Assembly (NCBI RefSeq): GCF_900116855.1
Contig: NZ_UETD01000013.1
Location: 1 to 64,000, forward strand
From: Ruminococcus flavefaciens
GTDB taxonomy: Bacteria > Bacillota > Clostridia > Oscillospirales > Ruminococcaceae
Length of the DNA: 64,000 nt
Direction of reading: 5' to 3'
Shown in pieces: positions 8,779-18,162 of this stretch. The notes beneath the pieces were generated by a model. The model was not told the DNA's origin. It did not search any database and saw only the letters and a program-made list of their open reading frames with translations. Positions within the stretch are counted from its first letter, which is position 1. Every line of letters starts with the position of its first letter. The position numbers and the translations under genes were made by a program.

Positions 8779-10230
8779 TTATTTTGACTCTGCGAAGACT
8801 TCGTTTTCAATGACCTGACGGTTTCCCTCAATATCATCTATCCAGAGGACATTTCCTACATCCACGTCTTCACCGTGGAATGTACCGTCAGCAGGTATCT
8901 GTATCTGCTTTACTTTATAACGGGCACAGAAAGGCATTCTGAGCGAGAGCAGGTACATATTCGCTCCTGACATATTTGTGGATACATCAGGGATAACATC
9001 TGATGCGAGATTCTTGAACATTGACGGGCGGAAGCTCTTGATCTTAGAGAATATCAAAGACATTACACGGCGCTGACGCTCTGTACGCTCAAAGTCGCTG
9101 TTGCCGACTTTTCTGATACGGGAGTAGGAGAGTGCCTGCTTGCCGTTGAGGTGGAGCTTTCCGCCGCCGTTCAGAAGGTCTGACATCCTGTCGTCACCAA
9201 CAAGCTCGTTTACTTCGGATATGAGGATAACGTTGATCTCCTCTGCTTCAGCGTCTGAGACTTCGAGGTCTATGCCGCCGACAGCATCTACCAGCGATAC
9301 AAAGGATACGAAATCAACGGAAACGTAGTCGTCGATGCGGACGTCGAAGTTATACTCAATGGTGTCCATGAGCAGCTCGGGACCGCCGAATGCATAGGCT
9401 GCATTGAGCTTGTTCCAGCCGTTATCGGGGATCTCCACATAGCTGTCACGCATGAATGAAGTCATGATTATCTCATTGGTCTTTCTGTTTAGCGAAACAA
9501 GTATCATAGAGTCTGAGCGGCCGCGGTCATCGGCTGTTCTGCCGTCAGTACCTATTACAAGGACGTTGCGGACATGACCCTTGCCCACACTGTCAGCGTA
9601 GTGATTGCGGTGACCCGCAGGCACCTGATTGACCTGTCTGATAAGACATACGGAAGTGCATGAGTATATTCCGAAAAGCAGCAGGAAAAGTATGAGGATT
9701 ATATGTATTATCCTGCGGATTATCCTTCCTACAAGAGACTTATGTCTGCGCTTTTTCTTCTTTTTTCTGGGAGCCTCCTCCTCATGACGGGGAGCAGACG
9801 GCTTTTTTCCGCCTGTGGGCTGAGGTCTCGGAGACTGTGGAGCCATTGGCGGCGGTGGAGCATATCCACCTCCTCCCGAGGAGGTGCTGCCGTATTCCTG
9901 AGGAGCCTGTCTCTCATAGTCATAATAGCGGCGGTCACTGTAATCGAACTGCTGCTGCGGCTGAGGAGGCGGTGTGGACTGAGGAAAGCGGGGCGGCTGT
10001 CCTGTTTTTGGAAACTGAGGAGGTGCATCTGTACTGCGGTACTGAGGAGACTGAGGCTTAACGCTCTGCTGCGGAGCCTGTGATGAAGCTCTGCGATTGA
10101 CCTTTCTCAGGGGAGGAAGGTCTGACTTCGGCGCGCCGTAGCCCTCAAGATCATTGGGAAGGAGCACTGTATCCTCATTATCCGTATTCTGAATGTTGTC
10201 ATTTTCCCTGTCATTATATCTGTTTGACAT
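8779..10230 (-). CDS. LytR-CpsA-Psr (LCP) family cell-wall glycopolymer transferase
   Basis: 483 residues. LCP enzymes move teichoic acids or capsular polymers from a polyprenyl-phosphate carrier onto peptidoglycan outside the membrane. Order: a cytoplasmic Pro/Gln-rich disordered tail (1-150), a basic stretch (KKKKKRRHKS), one membrane anchor (about 168-192), then the extracellular LCP domain. Hallmarks are RNVLVIGTDGR, RGRSDSMILVSLN with the conserved Arg/Asp, SFMRDSYVEIP, LNAAYAFGG and SRIRKVGNSDFERTERQRRV. The ATG at 10230 follows GAAAGGGATTATC. The long proline-rich cytosolic region is unusual for the family and could be an interaction or phosphorylation region (inference). It lies downstream of the pseudo-ATPase gene on the same strand, separated by a hairpin. 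Confidence 0.93.
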   Translation of the reverse strand: MSNRYNDRENDNIQNTDNEDTVLLPNDLEGYGAPKSDLPPLRKVNRRASSQAPQQSVKPQSPQYRSTDAPPQFPKTGQPPRFPQSTPPPQPQQQFDYSDRRYYDYERQAPQEYGSTSSGGGGYAPPPPMAPQSPRPQPTGGKKPSAPRHEEEAPRKKKKKRRHKSLVGRIIRRIIHIILILFLLLFGIYSCTSVCLIRQVNQVPAGHRNHYADSVGKGHVRNVLVIGTDGRTADDRGRSDSMILVSLNRKTNEIIMTSFMRDSYVEIPDNGWNKLNAAYAFGGPELLMDTIEYNFDVRIDDYVSVDFVSFVSLVDAVGGIDLEVSDAEAEEINVILISEVNELVGDDRMSDLLNGGGKLHLNGKQALSYSRIRKVGNSDFERTERQRRVMSLIFSKIKSFRPSMFKNLASDVIPDVSTNMSGANMYLLSLRMPFCARYKVKQIQIPADGTFHGEDVDVGNVLWIDDIEGNRQVIENEVFAESK

Positions 10231-10259
10231 GATAATCCCTTTCTCTTTTTATGCTTTAA

Positions 10260-10294
10260 GAACCTGTATCAGGCTGGTATGCCGATACAGGTTC
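10260..10294 (-). terminator. Intergenic hairpin between pseudo-ATPase and LCP genes
   Basis: GAACCTGTATC (10260-10270) pairs with GATACAGGTTC (10284-10294); an inner GGC/GCC extends the stem past a one-base bulge. The downstream T-run is poor in the minus direction, so it may attenuate rather than stop transcription. Confidence 0.5.
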
Positions 10295-10304
10295 CTTCGT
10301 TTTG

Positions 10305-12836
10305 TTATGTTTTTTTCAGGCTTACCGCTATGTATGTCAGAGCAGTCCATGCGATATTGTAGACTGTCAGGGCTGTTGCCGACATATACACGAAATTGGA
10401 CTGGAACGCCTTTGAGAGGATCAGCAGCATACACAGTACAAATCCCAGAAGTATAGAAGCGGATTGCAGTATAAGTCCGATTATTGCGGACGAATGAACT
10501 ACCTTTGTGCCGATTATAAGCTCGGCAAGTGAAGCAAATTTGCCGGTAGTAGCCATTGAAGCGCTCAGACGGACTGCTTTTTTTGTCTCCTCATAGAAGT
10601 CCTCATGGAGCTTTTTGGGGAGTATCCTTGCCATCTCCTCGGGGATACCAAAGAGAGTATTGAGCTTTTTCAGTGTTATGCAGGGATCGATGCTCTTGAT
10701 GAACATACAGATCTTCTGCTTAGCCAGTTTCTTTGCCCATTTCTTCACATATCTGTCTGCAACGATATCCACAACGAAAAGCGCTGCGAGATTGCCTGAT
10801 ATTGAAAGATAAAGTGCATCCTTTCTGCCGTCAACGAACTCAGCTTCCTGAGTTTTTGTGGGAACGCCTTCGATGTTGTGGCTGGTCATGAGTTCGCGGT
10901 TTCCGAAGAGTACGCGCTTGTTGTTTATCCAGCCGCACATTCCCATTCCCTCCTCGTAGGAGTAGTTGTCGATGGGGTAGAGAGCACCGTTTCTGCCTGC
11001 AATGACATCCGTGAAGAGCTGGGACATGATACTTCCGGCGTTAGCTGTAAGGCTTGCAGCTTCGAGGAGAGCTTCGTCAAGCTTTGTGTTTGAGAATACC
11101 TTTATACCGTCAAGTCTTACAGTACCCTCGGGAAAGAGAGTTCCTGCATCGATGAGAATGGAGTTGGTATCATAGAAGTCGTCAACGCTCTGATAGCCGA
11201 GCATTATGCCTTTGTTTCTGATAGCGCTCTTTGAAACATTTTCAAGAGGGATATTTACTACAAAGGGCATTGCTATGCAGGAAGTGGCACATATTATCAT
11301 ACTGAATATTGAGAAGCCGAAAGCGGCAGCCTCCATGGAAGCAAATGTGCCCTTGCAGAAGAAAGTGAGGAATAGAGCGACTATGATGGAGGCGATGAGA
11401 CACAGCGGGGAAGCCTTGCGGCAGAAGTCGTCGGTCATATCCGAGGAATATGTGTATCTCAGGAAGTCTGTCAGGAAGTCGGTCTTTCTCATAGAAGCGA
11501 GGATAGGGAAGTCGCCGAGAGTGCCTCGTGTAATGCGCTCTGCTCTGTCCTCGTCGGTCACATAGGTAACGCCGTGCCTGTCAAAGTTTTTCGACACGAA
11601 CTTGAAGTTCCTCGCCGCTCGTCTGATGATAAGCAGCTTGCCTATGGCATTTATCAGCAGCGCCAGAATACCCACAGGCATATATATGTGGATATTTTCC
11701 GAGCTTACAAGGTCGGGGCGCATAAATGCGGGGATAATTGCAATGAGACAGGACAGTGCGGTGACAGCCGTCATGGAATCGCTGTCTGCCTTGAAGCTGA
11801 GCAGCTTTCGCAGTCCCTTTGTGATGACAGCCATGGAGGACAGCACCGAAACTGCGCCCAGTACGAGGTGTATGGTCAGATAGGTCTTTATATGGGACAT
11901 ACTGAGGAAATCAAGTACCGGAAGCTCAAACTGATTGGTCACAGTTATGAAAAGACTGAGGAAGGCAGTCATTGCCAGTATGAACACTCTTACAGAAATA
12001 GTGCTCTTCAGTTCGTATATATCCCTGCCCACGTCCTCAACATCACCGTAGTAATTGAAGTCAACGATACGCTTTGTACGCTTTGACTTTGAGTGGAGGG
12101 ACATGAATTCGTCCGCCTCCTGAGTGATGTGAACATCCAGCTGACCTGCATTTATGTCAGCCTTTTCGCTGAGGTTTATGCTGGTGAGTTCAGCTCTGGG
12201 AGCGGGCTCAACGGGCTTTGCAGCTTCAACAGCGGCAGGTGAGGGGACGATATCAGTTATCTGTTTTTTGCCCTCCGGACTTTCAGCCGCCTGTATTATC
12301 TGTACCCTGCTTCGTTTTTTCTTCTTGAATTCGGGAGGAGTATACATATACTCTCCCTCGGGAGTCTCCCTTGCATAGGTATAATCGTTGTCCTTGCCGC
12401 GTCTTTTCTTGCTGCGCTTTTTAGCGCTCTGGACCTCCTTGGCTCTGGTGGAATCGCTCATTCTCCTTATTTTCGGAGCTTCGTCGGGAGTCATCTGTAC
12501 GGGAGTAATAGTGCCAGAGGGTATGACCTTTCTCTGCGGATTGGTGCGTATCTCGCTCATGGCGTCAGAGCTTACAACGGCTATTTTATGCCGTGAGAGA
12601 TCGGCGGGCTTTACATCGTCCGCAGGAGTATCGCTTCTGAGAGCGTTATCGAAAAGAGCTGATTTTTCGTGTGAGACGGGAGGTCTCGATTTGGCTTTTT
12701 CAACGATGTCGGGAGATTCAACAGTAGAGTTTATTATCTTCTGGGCATCGACTCTGCCCACTCTTGTCTTGGGTTCTTCGTTATCGGGAGAGTACTCGTC
12801 AAGAATAGCCTCCAGCGATGGTTTCTGTTCCGACAT
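10305..12836 (-). CDS. Degenerate P-type ATPase homologue (probable pseudoenzyme)
   Basis: 843 residues from the ATG at 12836, chosen because AAGGAG lies 6 bases before it and rlmB ends 10 bp upstream. Residues 1-260 are hydrophilic, low complexity and Lys/Arg-rich in patches. The rest follows the layout of P1B ATPases: paired membrane helices, a segment SCIAMPF where CPC would stand, ILIDAGTLFPEG (about 560-571) where the phosphorylation motif DKTGTLTEG would stand, a nucleotide-domain-like region (MCGWINNKRVLFGNRELM), and two C-terminal helices. The Lys-Thr of DKTGT is lost with a one-residue deletion, the CPx proline is absent and no GDGxND hinge is seen. The frame is intact for 2.5 kb, so it is selected as protein, not decaying. 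Transport activity is unlikely; a structural, regulatory or sensing role is inferred. A divergent active ATPase cannot be wholly excluded. Confidence 0.7.
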   Translation of the reverse strand: MSEQKPSLEAILDEYSPDNEEPKTRVGRVDAQKIINSTVESPDIVEKAKSRPPVSHEKSALFDNALRSDTPADDVKPADLSRHKIAVVSSDAMSEIRTNPQRKVIPSGTITPVQMTPDEAPKIRRMSDSTRAKEVQSAKKRSKKRRGKDNDYTYARETPEGEYMYTPPEFKKKKRSRVQIIQAAESPEGKKQITDIVPSPAAVEAAKPVEPAPRAELTSINLSEKADINAGQLDVHITQEADEFMSLHSKSKRTKRIVDFNYYGDVEDVGRDIYELKSTISVRVFILAMTAFLSLFITVTNQFELPVLDFLSMSHIKTYLTIHLVLGAVSVLSSMAVITKGLRKLLSFKADSDSMTAVTALSCLIAIIPAFMRPDLVSSENIHIYMPVGILALLINAIGKLLIIRRAARNFKFVSKNFDRHGVTYVTDEDRAERITRGTLGDFPILASMRKTDFLTDFLRYTYSSDMTDDFCRKASPLCLIASIIVALFLTFFCKGTFASMEAAAFGFSIFSMIICATSCIAMPFVVNIPLENVSKSAIRNKGIMLGYQSVDDFYDTNSILIDAGTLFPEGTVRLDGIKVFSNTKLDEALLEAASLTANAGSIMSQLFTDVIAGRNGALYPIDNYSYEEGMGMCGWINNKRVLFGNRELMTSHNIEGVPTKTQEAEFVDGRKDALYLSISGNLAALFVVDIVADRYVKKWAKKLAKQKICMFIKSIDPCITLKKLNTLFGIPEEMARILPKKLHEDFYEETKKAVRLSASMATTGKFASLAELIIGTKVVHSSAIIGLILQSASILLGFVLCMLLILSKAFQSNFVYMSATALTVYNIAWTALTYIAVSLKKT

Positions 12837-12846
12837 AATTATCTCC

Positions 12847-13608
12847 TTATTTGCTTCCTCTGCGCTGGCGGAGCACCTCATACATGAAGATACCTGCCGC
12901 AACGGAAGCATTGAGTGAATTTATCCTTCCCACCATGGGAAGCTTTATCATGAAGTCGCATTTTTTAGCGATGAGCTTGCTTATTCCGAAGCCCTCCGAG
13001 CCTATTACAAGACCGACTCCGCCTGTGAAGTCAGTCTCGGAGTAATCTGAGCCCGAGGCGTCTGTGCCGTATATCCACACACCGTTATCCTTGAGGGTGT
13101 CGATGCAGGCAGCAAGGTTTGAGACTCTTGCTACGGGGACGTAGCTTGCCGCACCTGCCGAGGTCTTGAAGGCAGTGGCGTTCAGAGAAGCGCTCCTGCG
13201 CTTGGGGATAATGACTCCGTCAGCGCCGGATGTCTCGGCGGTACGGATGATAGCGCCGAGATTGTGTGGGTCTTCTATTTCATCGCATATGATGATGAAG
13301 GGCTTTGTGCCCTTTTCCTGTGAGACTGCAAGGATATCCTCAACAGTCACATACTCTCCGCAGGCACCCTCGGCAACAACTCCCTGATGGGAAGCTCCGC
13401 CGGAAAGGCGTGAGAGCTTTTTATCGTCGGCGTCCTTTACAACGACGCCTTGTTCTTTTGCCATTTTGCGGATAAGTCCGAGACTTCCGCCGTTTCCGTC
13501 TATGTAGATAGTGTCGAGGTTAGCTCCTGATTTGAGTGCCTCGATGACGGGATTACGTCCGCATATGATATTTTCGGACATCTCTGCAGTTCTTTTATCT
13601 TTTTCCAT
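12847..13608 (-). CDS. rlmB: TrmH/SpoU-family 23S rRNA 2'-O-methyltransferase (RlmB)
   Basis: 253 residues. Methylates the ribose of a guanosine in 23S rRNA using S-adenosylmethionine. All three SPOUT knot motifs are present: DEIEDPHNLGAIIRTAE, VIGSEGFGIS and LPMVGRINSLNASVAAGIF. The N-terminal substrate-binding domain starts ENIICGRNPVIEAL. The start is uncertain: ATG at 13608 has only a close AAGG, and a second in-frame ATG at 13581 would also keep the whole domain. First gene of a run with the pseudo-ATPase gene (10-bp gap), so both are probably cotranscribed from the promoter at 13687-13715. Confidence 0.93.
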   Translation of the reverse strand: MEKDKRTAEMSENIICGRNPVIEALKSGANLDTIYIDGNGGSLGLIRKMAKEQGVVVKDADDKKLSRLSGGASHQGVVAEGACGEYVTVEDILAVSQEKGTKPFIIICDEIEDPHNLGAIIRTAETSGADGVIIPKRRSASLNATAFKTSAGAASYVPVARVSNLAACIDTLKDNGVWIYGTDASGSDYSETDFTGGVGLVIGSEGFGISKLIAKKCDFMIKLPMVGRINSLNASVAAGIFMYEVLRQRRGSK

Positions 13609-13686
13609 ACCTTACAGCGGGCTCGAAATGCCCATGCTCCTTTTGTTCTGTATAGTCATATCCCTGAAAAGGGAAGATCACTTTTT

Positions 13687-13715
13687 ATTATACCATTATT
13701 GAGCTGAAATTACAA
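13687..13715 (-). promoter_or_regulatory. Promoter of the rlmB operon
   Basis: Minus strand TTGTAA (13710-13715), 17-base spacer, TATAAT (13687-13692), about 80 bp before the rlmB start. Confidence 0.7.
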
Positions 13716-13761
13716 GAGCTTTTTTAATTTTCTGCAAATTACCGCGGAAAATAGCGGCTGC

Positions 13762-14604
13762 TCATCTGTTTATATCTATCACCGAAAGCTCGGGACGGTT
13801 GAATATCCTCGGAATGAATATCATTCTCAGCGGACGGGCAAGTCCTACACTTATTATATGCACCGTGCCGTTATATTCGTACATTCCCTGTGTATAATCG
13901 GGAAAGATACCCTGATCCGGGGCGTAGAGTCCCTGATCCAGCAGCTTTGGTATCCTCCACTGACCGCCGTGGGCGTGACCTGAGAGGATAAGGTCAAAGT
14001 TATCTTTATTATTGAGTCCCTCGCCGAGATAGGCGTCTATCTGCTCCGGCTGATGGGCAACAAGTATATTGTAGAAGCTGCCGTCAAGAGTATCGAAGCA
14101 CTCCTCGAGCTGTGTCTTGTGTTTGCCCCATGCAACAGAGTCCTCAGCGCCGTATATCCTGACTTTTTCGCCGTTTACGACTGTCTCGGAGAAGTCTCCC
14201 ATAAGCAGGGGACAGATATCTCTGACCTGATCATAGAATTCCTCGGTATCCTTTCGCATTTCCTCGTGATTGCCCGGGGAATAGAAGCAGGGATACTCAG
14301 CGGAAAGTGCCTTCATGAGGGTGAGGGCGTGTTTTGTGCCGCCCCATGCGTCTACCACATCACCGCCGAAGATAACTATATCGGGGTCTGCCTTGCGTAC
14401 CTCGTCTATTATGCCTGACTGGTCTGTACCGCCGTAGAAGCAGTTGTGGAGGTCTGATATGAAAACTATCCTCATTCCGCTCTGAAGCTTCGGGCTTTTC
14501 ACATCATATCTCACTGTCCGCATAGTGAAGCCCCATGCGGACAGCAGAGCAAGTACCAGCAGTATAATTGCTATGATAAGACGCTTCTTCGCCTTTTTTG
14601 ACAT
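13762..14604 (-). CDS. Membrane-anchored calcineurin-like metallophosphoesterase
   Basis: 280 residues, YkuE-like. An N-terminal membrane helix (about 8-26) is followed by the full binuclear-metal motif set: ISDLHNC, GGDVVDAWGG, SPGNHEE, VAHQPEQ and SGHAHGGQ. It therefore hydrolyses a phosphoester, probably at the outer membrane face. Its ATG overlaps the ACP stop by one base (TAATG), making it the last gene of the MBOAT-DHHW-FkbH-ACP run. The homologous enzymes act on lipid or sugar-nucleotide phosphates; the tight coupling to ACP suggests a role in the same surface-polymer pathway, but this is inference. Confidence 0.88.
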   Translation of the reverse strand: MSKKAKKRLIIAIILLVLALLSAWGFTMRTVRYDVKSPKLQSGMRIVFISDLHNCFYGGTDQSGIIDEVRKADPDIVIFGGDVVDAWGGTKHALTLMKALSAEYPCFYSPGNHEEMRKDTEEFYDQVRDICPLLMGDFSETVVNGEKVRIYGAEDSVAWGKHKTQLEECFDTLDGSFYNILVAHQPEQIDAYLGEGLNNKDNFDLILSGHAHGGQWRIPKLLDQGLYAPDQGIFPDYTQGMYEYNGTVHIISVGLARPLRMIFIPRIFNRPELSVIDINR

Positions 14605-14846
14605 TATTTTCCTCTTTCTGCGATAATGTTCATCATTTCACCCACGTTCTTCATGCCCGAGACCTCACGCATTTTGAAACGCATACCGAACTCGTCCTCG
14701 ACTGCAGCGATGAGGTTGATGTGCTCGATGCTGTCCCAGTCCTCGATATCATCGGAGGTGGTGGAGGGGGTGACTGAAATGGATGAGTCTCCGAAAACGT
14801 CGCGGAATACCTCGTTAAGTCTTGCTGTTATCTCGTTATTGTTCAT
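14604..14846 (-). CDS. Acyl carrier protein
   Basis: 80 residues from the ATG at 14846 (AAGGAG six bases upstream). The phosphopantetheine attachment site is the serine of DDIEDWDSIEHINLI, in the normal position for an ACP helix II. The start codon lies inside the last codons of the FkbH-like gene (11-bp overlap) and the stop overlaps the phosphoesterase start. It is not near fatty-acid synthesis genes, so it is a dedicated carrier. By analogy with DltC it would carry the group transferred by the MBOAT protein. Confidence 0.92.
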   Translation of the reverse strand: MNNNEITARLNEVFRDVFGDSSISVTPSTTSDDIEDWDSIEHINLIAAVEDEFGMRFKMREVSGMKNVGEMMNIIAERGK

Positions 14847-16638
14847 TGCTGTTCTCCTTATCACGAATTTTTATTACTTTGTTCTTGTTTTCGTAGTTTC
14901 CGATATCCAGATGCCATACAGAATCGCCGTTTTCCGCTGTACTGTCACAGGTAAAGCCGAATGTGCCGTAAAGCTCCGAGACAAGATGGTTCTTGAGAGT
15001 CTTATAGTAGAATCCGTTGAGACGGCTTATTCCTCTTTCCCTTGCAAGGCGCACAAGCTCGTCCAGCATGGCAAGCTCCATATCTCTTTTCAGTACGCGG
15101 CAGCTCATGAGCCAGAGTTCGATATCAAGCTCCTCGCCGCGGCACTTGCCTATTACTACGGAAACTATGCCGTTGTCGCCGAACTTGTCCAGAAGTCTTC
15201 CGCAGAGGCAGATATGGTCGGGGCTGAGACTGACTTCATGTATCTCGTTCTCTGTGTAACGTTTTGTGGTCAGGTTGAACTGGTTGCTCTTGTTGGTGAG
15301 CTGAGTGATACGCTGGATATATATGGGCTTGAAGCCGCATATAACAGCGTTCATATCAAGGCTCAGGAGGTAGTCCTCATAGCTCTCGAATTCCTTGCGC
15401 TGCGCAGCTCGCTGAGCATTTGCCTTGTACATCTCCGAGCGTCGCATATCGTCCTCGGAGACAGATGTCACCTCGAAGTAGCCGCCTCTTGAAAGCTTAT
15501 ACATAGCGTCATGGACATTGCTGAGGTTAACAGTCTGTACCATGGGGAGCTGTCCCTCTACGATGGCACACTCCGCAGGATTGTCGTCAACGAACACGAA
15601 GCTGTCAAGACCGAGGCTGAGCTCATCAGCGGCTTCTGCGATATTTCTGTCCTTGGGCTCCCAGTTCGCCTTTATGGAGACAAAATCTGAGGGGGAGAGA
15701 ACACTGCTGGGGTGCTGAAGACCGAGGAGAGCGTTTTCCTTCTCATTTTTGGAGCAGACTGCAAGAAGTACACCGTAGTCCTTATAGCCCTTTATGAAGC
15801 TCTGGAATTCCTCGTATGCCTGTCCCACAGCTGTCTCGGGACCTATCTCGATGCCCTCCTGACCGTCATCGCCTATGACGCCGCCCCAGAGGGTATTATC
15901 AAGGTCGAGTTCGATGACCTTGTGGTTCTTGCCGTAAATGGACTTGATTATGCAGGCAAGGCTGTACGCAAGGTCTGGGATAACAGCAGTGCTCATGGCG
16001 TACTTATAGAGATACCATGCCTCGGCATCATGCCAGTTGGAGAGGCCGCAGACGGCTGAGAGATAATTGATATCATGGATATAGAGACCGTGAGCATTCC
16101 TTGCGTAGTCAGAGAACATAACGTTCATACGGTCGATGAAAGCACCGTGACCTGCTGTGCTCCAGCCGTCATAGCTGCCTGTGCGTCTGAACAGGGGCTG
16201 CTCGAAATTATTCTGGATTATGGGGCAGGAATAGCGCTGTATAAGGCTTTCCCAGACCTGTCTGAATATGCCGAACTGCTCATCAAGGCGCTGCTGTACG
16301 CTCTCGGGCTTCTCAGCAGGACTTTCGGGCAGAAGTGTAAGATTTCTGGAAGTCGTATGGATATATATGATGTCGGGGCAAAAGCTGTCAAGCTCGGGAT
16401 TACCGAAAACTGCGTCCTCATAGAACTTGTTGTACTCCGACTGGTAGAATTCGGGTTCGATACCGAAATTCAGCAGAAAAAGCTCCAGTGCGGATACGAT
16501 GTGGTTAGTCGTTGAGCCCCCCAGCACAGCGACCTTTTTCTTGACGCGGACAGTGCCGTCGGAAAGCAGAGCCTTTTTCAGAGCAAGCCTTCTGCGAATA
16601 ATATCCTTGCCGTCAAACGGAAAGTTGAGTTCTCTCAT
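14836..16638 (-). CDS. FkbH-like HAD-IIIC enzyme (acyl-group loading of ACP)
   Basis: 600 residues. Domains in order: an SGNH-like N-terminal domain (GGSTTNH, about 40-46), the HAD-IIIC/FkbH catalytic domain (ELDLDNTLWGGVIGDDG with nucleophile Asp245 and Asp247, CSKNEKENA, WEPKDRNI, FVDDNPAE) and a GNAT-like C-terminal domain (450-585). Characterised FkbH proteins use 1,3-bisphosphoglycerate to load a glyceryl group onto an ACP; here the ACP is the next gene and its start lies in this gene's end. The residues needed for that chemistry are visible, but the acyl group is inferred from the family. ATG at 16638 after AAGGAGATAAA. Confidence 0.88.
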   Translation of the reverse strand: MRELNFPFDGKDIIRRRLALKKALLSDGTVRVKKKVAVLGGSTTNHIVSALELFLLNFGIEPEFYQSEYNKFYEDAVFGNPELDSFCPDIIYIHTTSRNLTLLPESPAEKPESVQQRLDEQFGIFRQVWESLIQRYSCPIIQNNFEQPLFRRTGSYDGWSTAGHGAFIDRMNVMFSDYARNAHGLYIHDINYLSAVCGLSNWHDAEAWYLYKYAMSTAVIPDLAYSLACIIKSIYGKNHKVIELDLDNTLWGGVIGDDGQEGIEIGPETAVGQAYEEFQSFIKGYKDYGVLLAVCSKNEKENALLGLQHPSSVLSPSDFVSIKANWEPKDRNIAEAADELSLGLDSFVFVDDNPAECAIVEGQLPMVQTVNLSNVHDAMYKLSRGGYFEVTSVSEDDMRRSEMYKANAQRAAQRKEFESYEDYLLSLDMNAVICGFKPIYIQRITQLTNKSNQFNLTTKRYTENEIHEVSLSPDHICLCGRLLDKFGDNGIVSVVIGKCRGEELDIELWLMSCRVLKRDMELAMLDELVRLARERGISRLNGFYYKTLKNHLVSELYGTFGFTCDSTAENGDSVWHLDIGNYENKNKVIKIRDKENSNEQ

Positions 16639-16647
16639 TTTATCTCC

Positions 16648-18150
16648 TTATTTGTTAAGATTATTGTGTATGCAGCTGCGGTTTGCACCCACAGCAGAAA
16701 ATGAGCACATGGCAAAAAGCACATCCGTGGCCTCAACGCTGTCGATGAAGTCGATGGCGTTCAGGTCGAAATAACGTATATCGCAGAGATAAATGTTCTC
16801 GAAGGAGCTTGTCAGCATGGGCAGCAGGGCGTTGCCGTAGCTGTCCTTGAATATGACAAGGTTTCTGCCGTTTTTGCACTCTGTATTGACATGGACTATC
16901 CTCTCGTCGGAGCCGAATACCATATAATAGCCGGAATTGGGCATAGGAGCCGGATCAAGGAGGAGGTTAGCTGCCACAGGATTTTGGAAATGTGTGTCGT
17001 ACTGCGTGACAGTAACGGGAGTTTTAGGCTTATAGTATACGAAGTCCTCGGGATTATTGAGCAGCGTAGCGCTCTGTGTGTACATATAGAGTGTACCCAC
17101 ATATCCGGGGAGAGTGACTGTTTCATATTCCGACAGGTCAGCAAAGGGAACACCTGCCATGAGGGCAAATTCCTGTGCTGCGTAGTAAGCGCCCAGAGGC
17201 TGCCAGTGGTGGTCGGTTCGGGAGTAAATAGGCTCGTTTTTGTGTGCGTTGAGGATATTGTATGCGTCAACGGGGATGACACCCTTCAGTGAAGCCTCTA
17301 TCTTGTCGAAGTCATCCTTCTCACTGTAAGCAAGGTTGCTGTACTGTTCGGGGATATAGAATGAACTTGAGGTGGGAAGCACCATTGAGTAGACGTTTTT
17401 CCCACCGAGAGCTTCTTTGTATTCATTCACAAATGAAGCGTATTCCTGTTCGGCTCCCCATGCGCCGCCGTAGAGAGTGACACCGCGCTTGTTTACGATG
17501 AGGATATTGTTGGTAAGCTCGCCCTGAGCAGGTTCTTCCTCCTGAGGTGGAGCAGTGGTTTCGGGGACAGTGGTTGTCTCTGCTGTCGGGACAGGAGACT
17601 GTACATCAGCGGTGGTGGTCACAGGAGCAGCTGTTGTCACAACAGCGGCAGGCTTCTGTATAAATCCGCTGCCGTAAAGCTCCGCACCGTCCTCGCCGTC
17701 ACCGTATTTTCTGCCTTTGAGAGGGGTGATGTTATCGGCGATGAACTCCTTTATGTGAGCGCGGTCATGGACCGTATCATCGAAGTAGTCCGCAATGCCT
17801 GCGGTGTATTTGCCGTTCAGATAGCTCTTTGCCGAGAAGTCCGGGAATGTGGTGAGCATACGGTTTTCGTCATCGGCTTTTGTCTCATGGGGGAGCAGTG
17901 CAACGTAAACGAAGCCGCCTGCAAAAATAGCTCCCATAAGGATTATATTGGCAAGAGCAATAGAGTTCAGGGCAGTCTTTCTGCACTGCTTTTTCAGCTT
18001 TTTAGCCTTGATAGGTATATCTATGGCTGTGTTTTTGCGGTCCGAAGCCTCTATGGATATAACCGGCTCGGGACGCGCAGCCTTATCGTTCACATCTTCG
18101 GACTTGTTTTTTTCTTTGTCCTTTGATGTATTTTTGTTATCTTCATTCAT
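16648..18150 (-). CDS. DHHW-family (AlgX/AlgJ/DltD-like) extracytoplasmic protein
   Basis: 500 residues. A charged cytosolic tail (1-58), a membrane anchor (about 61-86), then an extracellular domain interrupted by a Thr/Pro-rich linker (170-205). The signature RTDHHW (Asp313, His314, His315, Trp316) and a C-terminal IFKDSYGNALLPML block define the DHHW/SGNH-like fold found in polymer O-acetylation proteins. It is the partner of the MBOAT gene 12 bp upstream, as AlgJ/AlgX pair with AlgI and DltD with DltB. It would catalyse or assist the final acyl transfer to a glycopolymer outside the membrane. Confidence 0.88.
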   Translation of the reverse strand: MNEDNKNTSKDKEKNKSEDVNDKAARPEPVISIEASDRKNTAIDIPIKAKKLKKQCRKTALNSIALANIILMGAIFAGGFVYVALLPHETKADDENRMLTTFPDFSAKSYLNGKYTAGIADYFDDTVHDRAHIKEFIADNITPLKGRKYGDGEDGAELYGSGFIQKPAAVVTTAAPVTTTADVQSPVPTAETTTVPETTAPPQEEEPAQGELTNNILIVNKRGVTLYGGAWGAEQEYASFVNEYKEALGGKNVYSMVLPTSSSFYIPEQYSNLAYSEKDDFDKIEASLKGVIPVDAYNILNAHKNEPIYSRTDHHWQPLGAYYAAQEFALMAGVPFADLSEYETVTLPGYVGTLYMYTQSATLLNNPEDFVYYKPKTPVTVTQYDTHFQNPVAANLLLDPAPMPNSGYYMVFGSDERIVHVNTECKNGRNLVIFKDSYGNALLPMLTSSFENIYLCDIRYFDLNAIDFIDSVEATDVLFAMCSFSAVGANRSCIHNNLNK

Positions 18151-18162
18151 TTGTTTGCCTCT

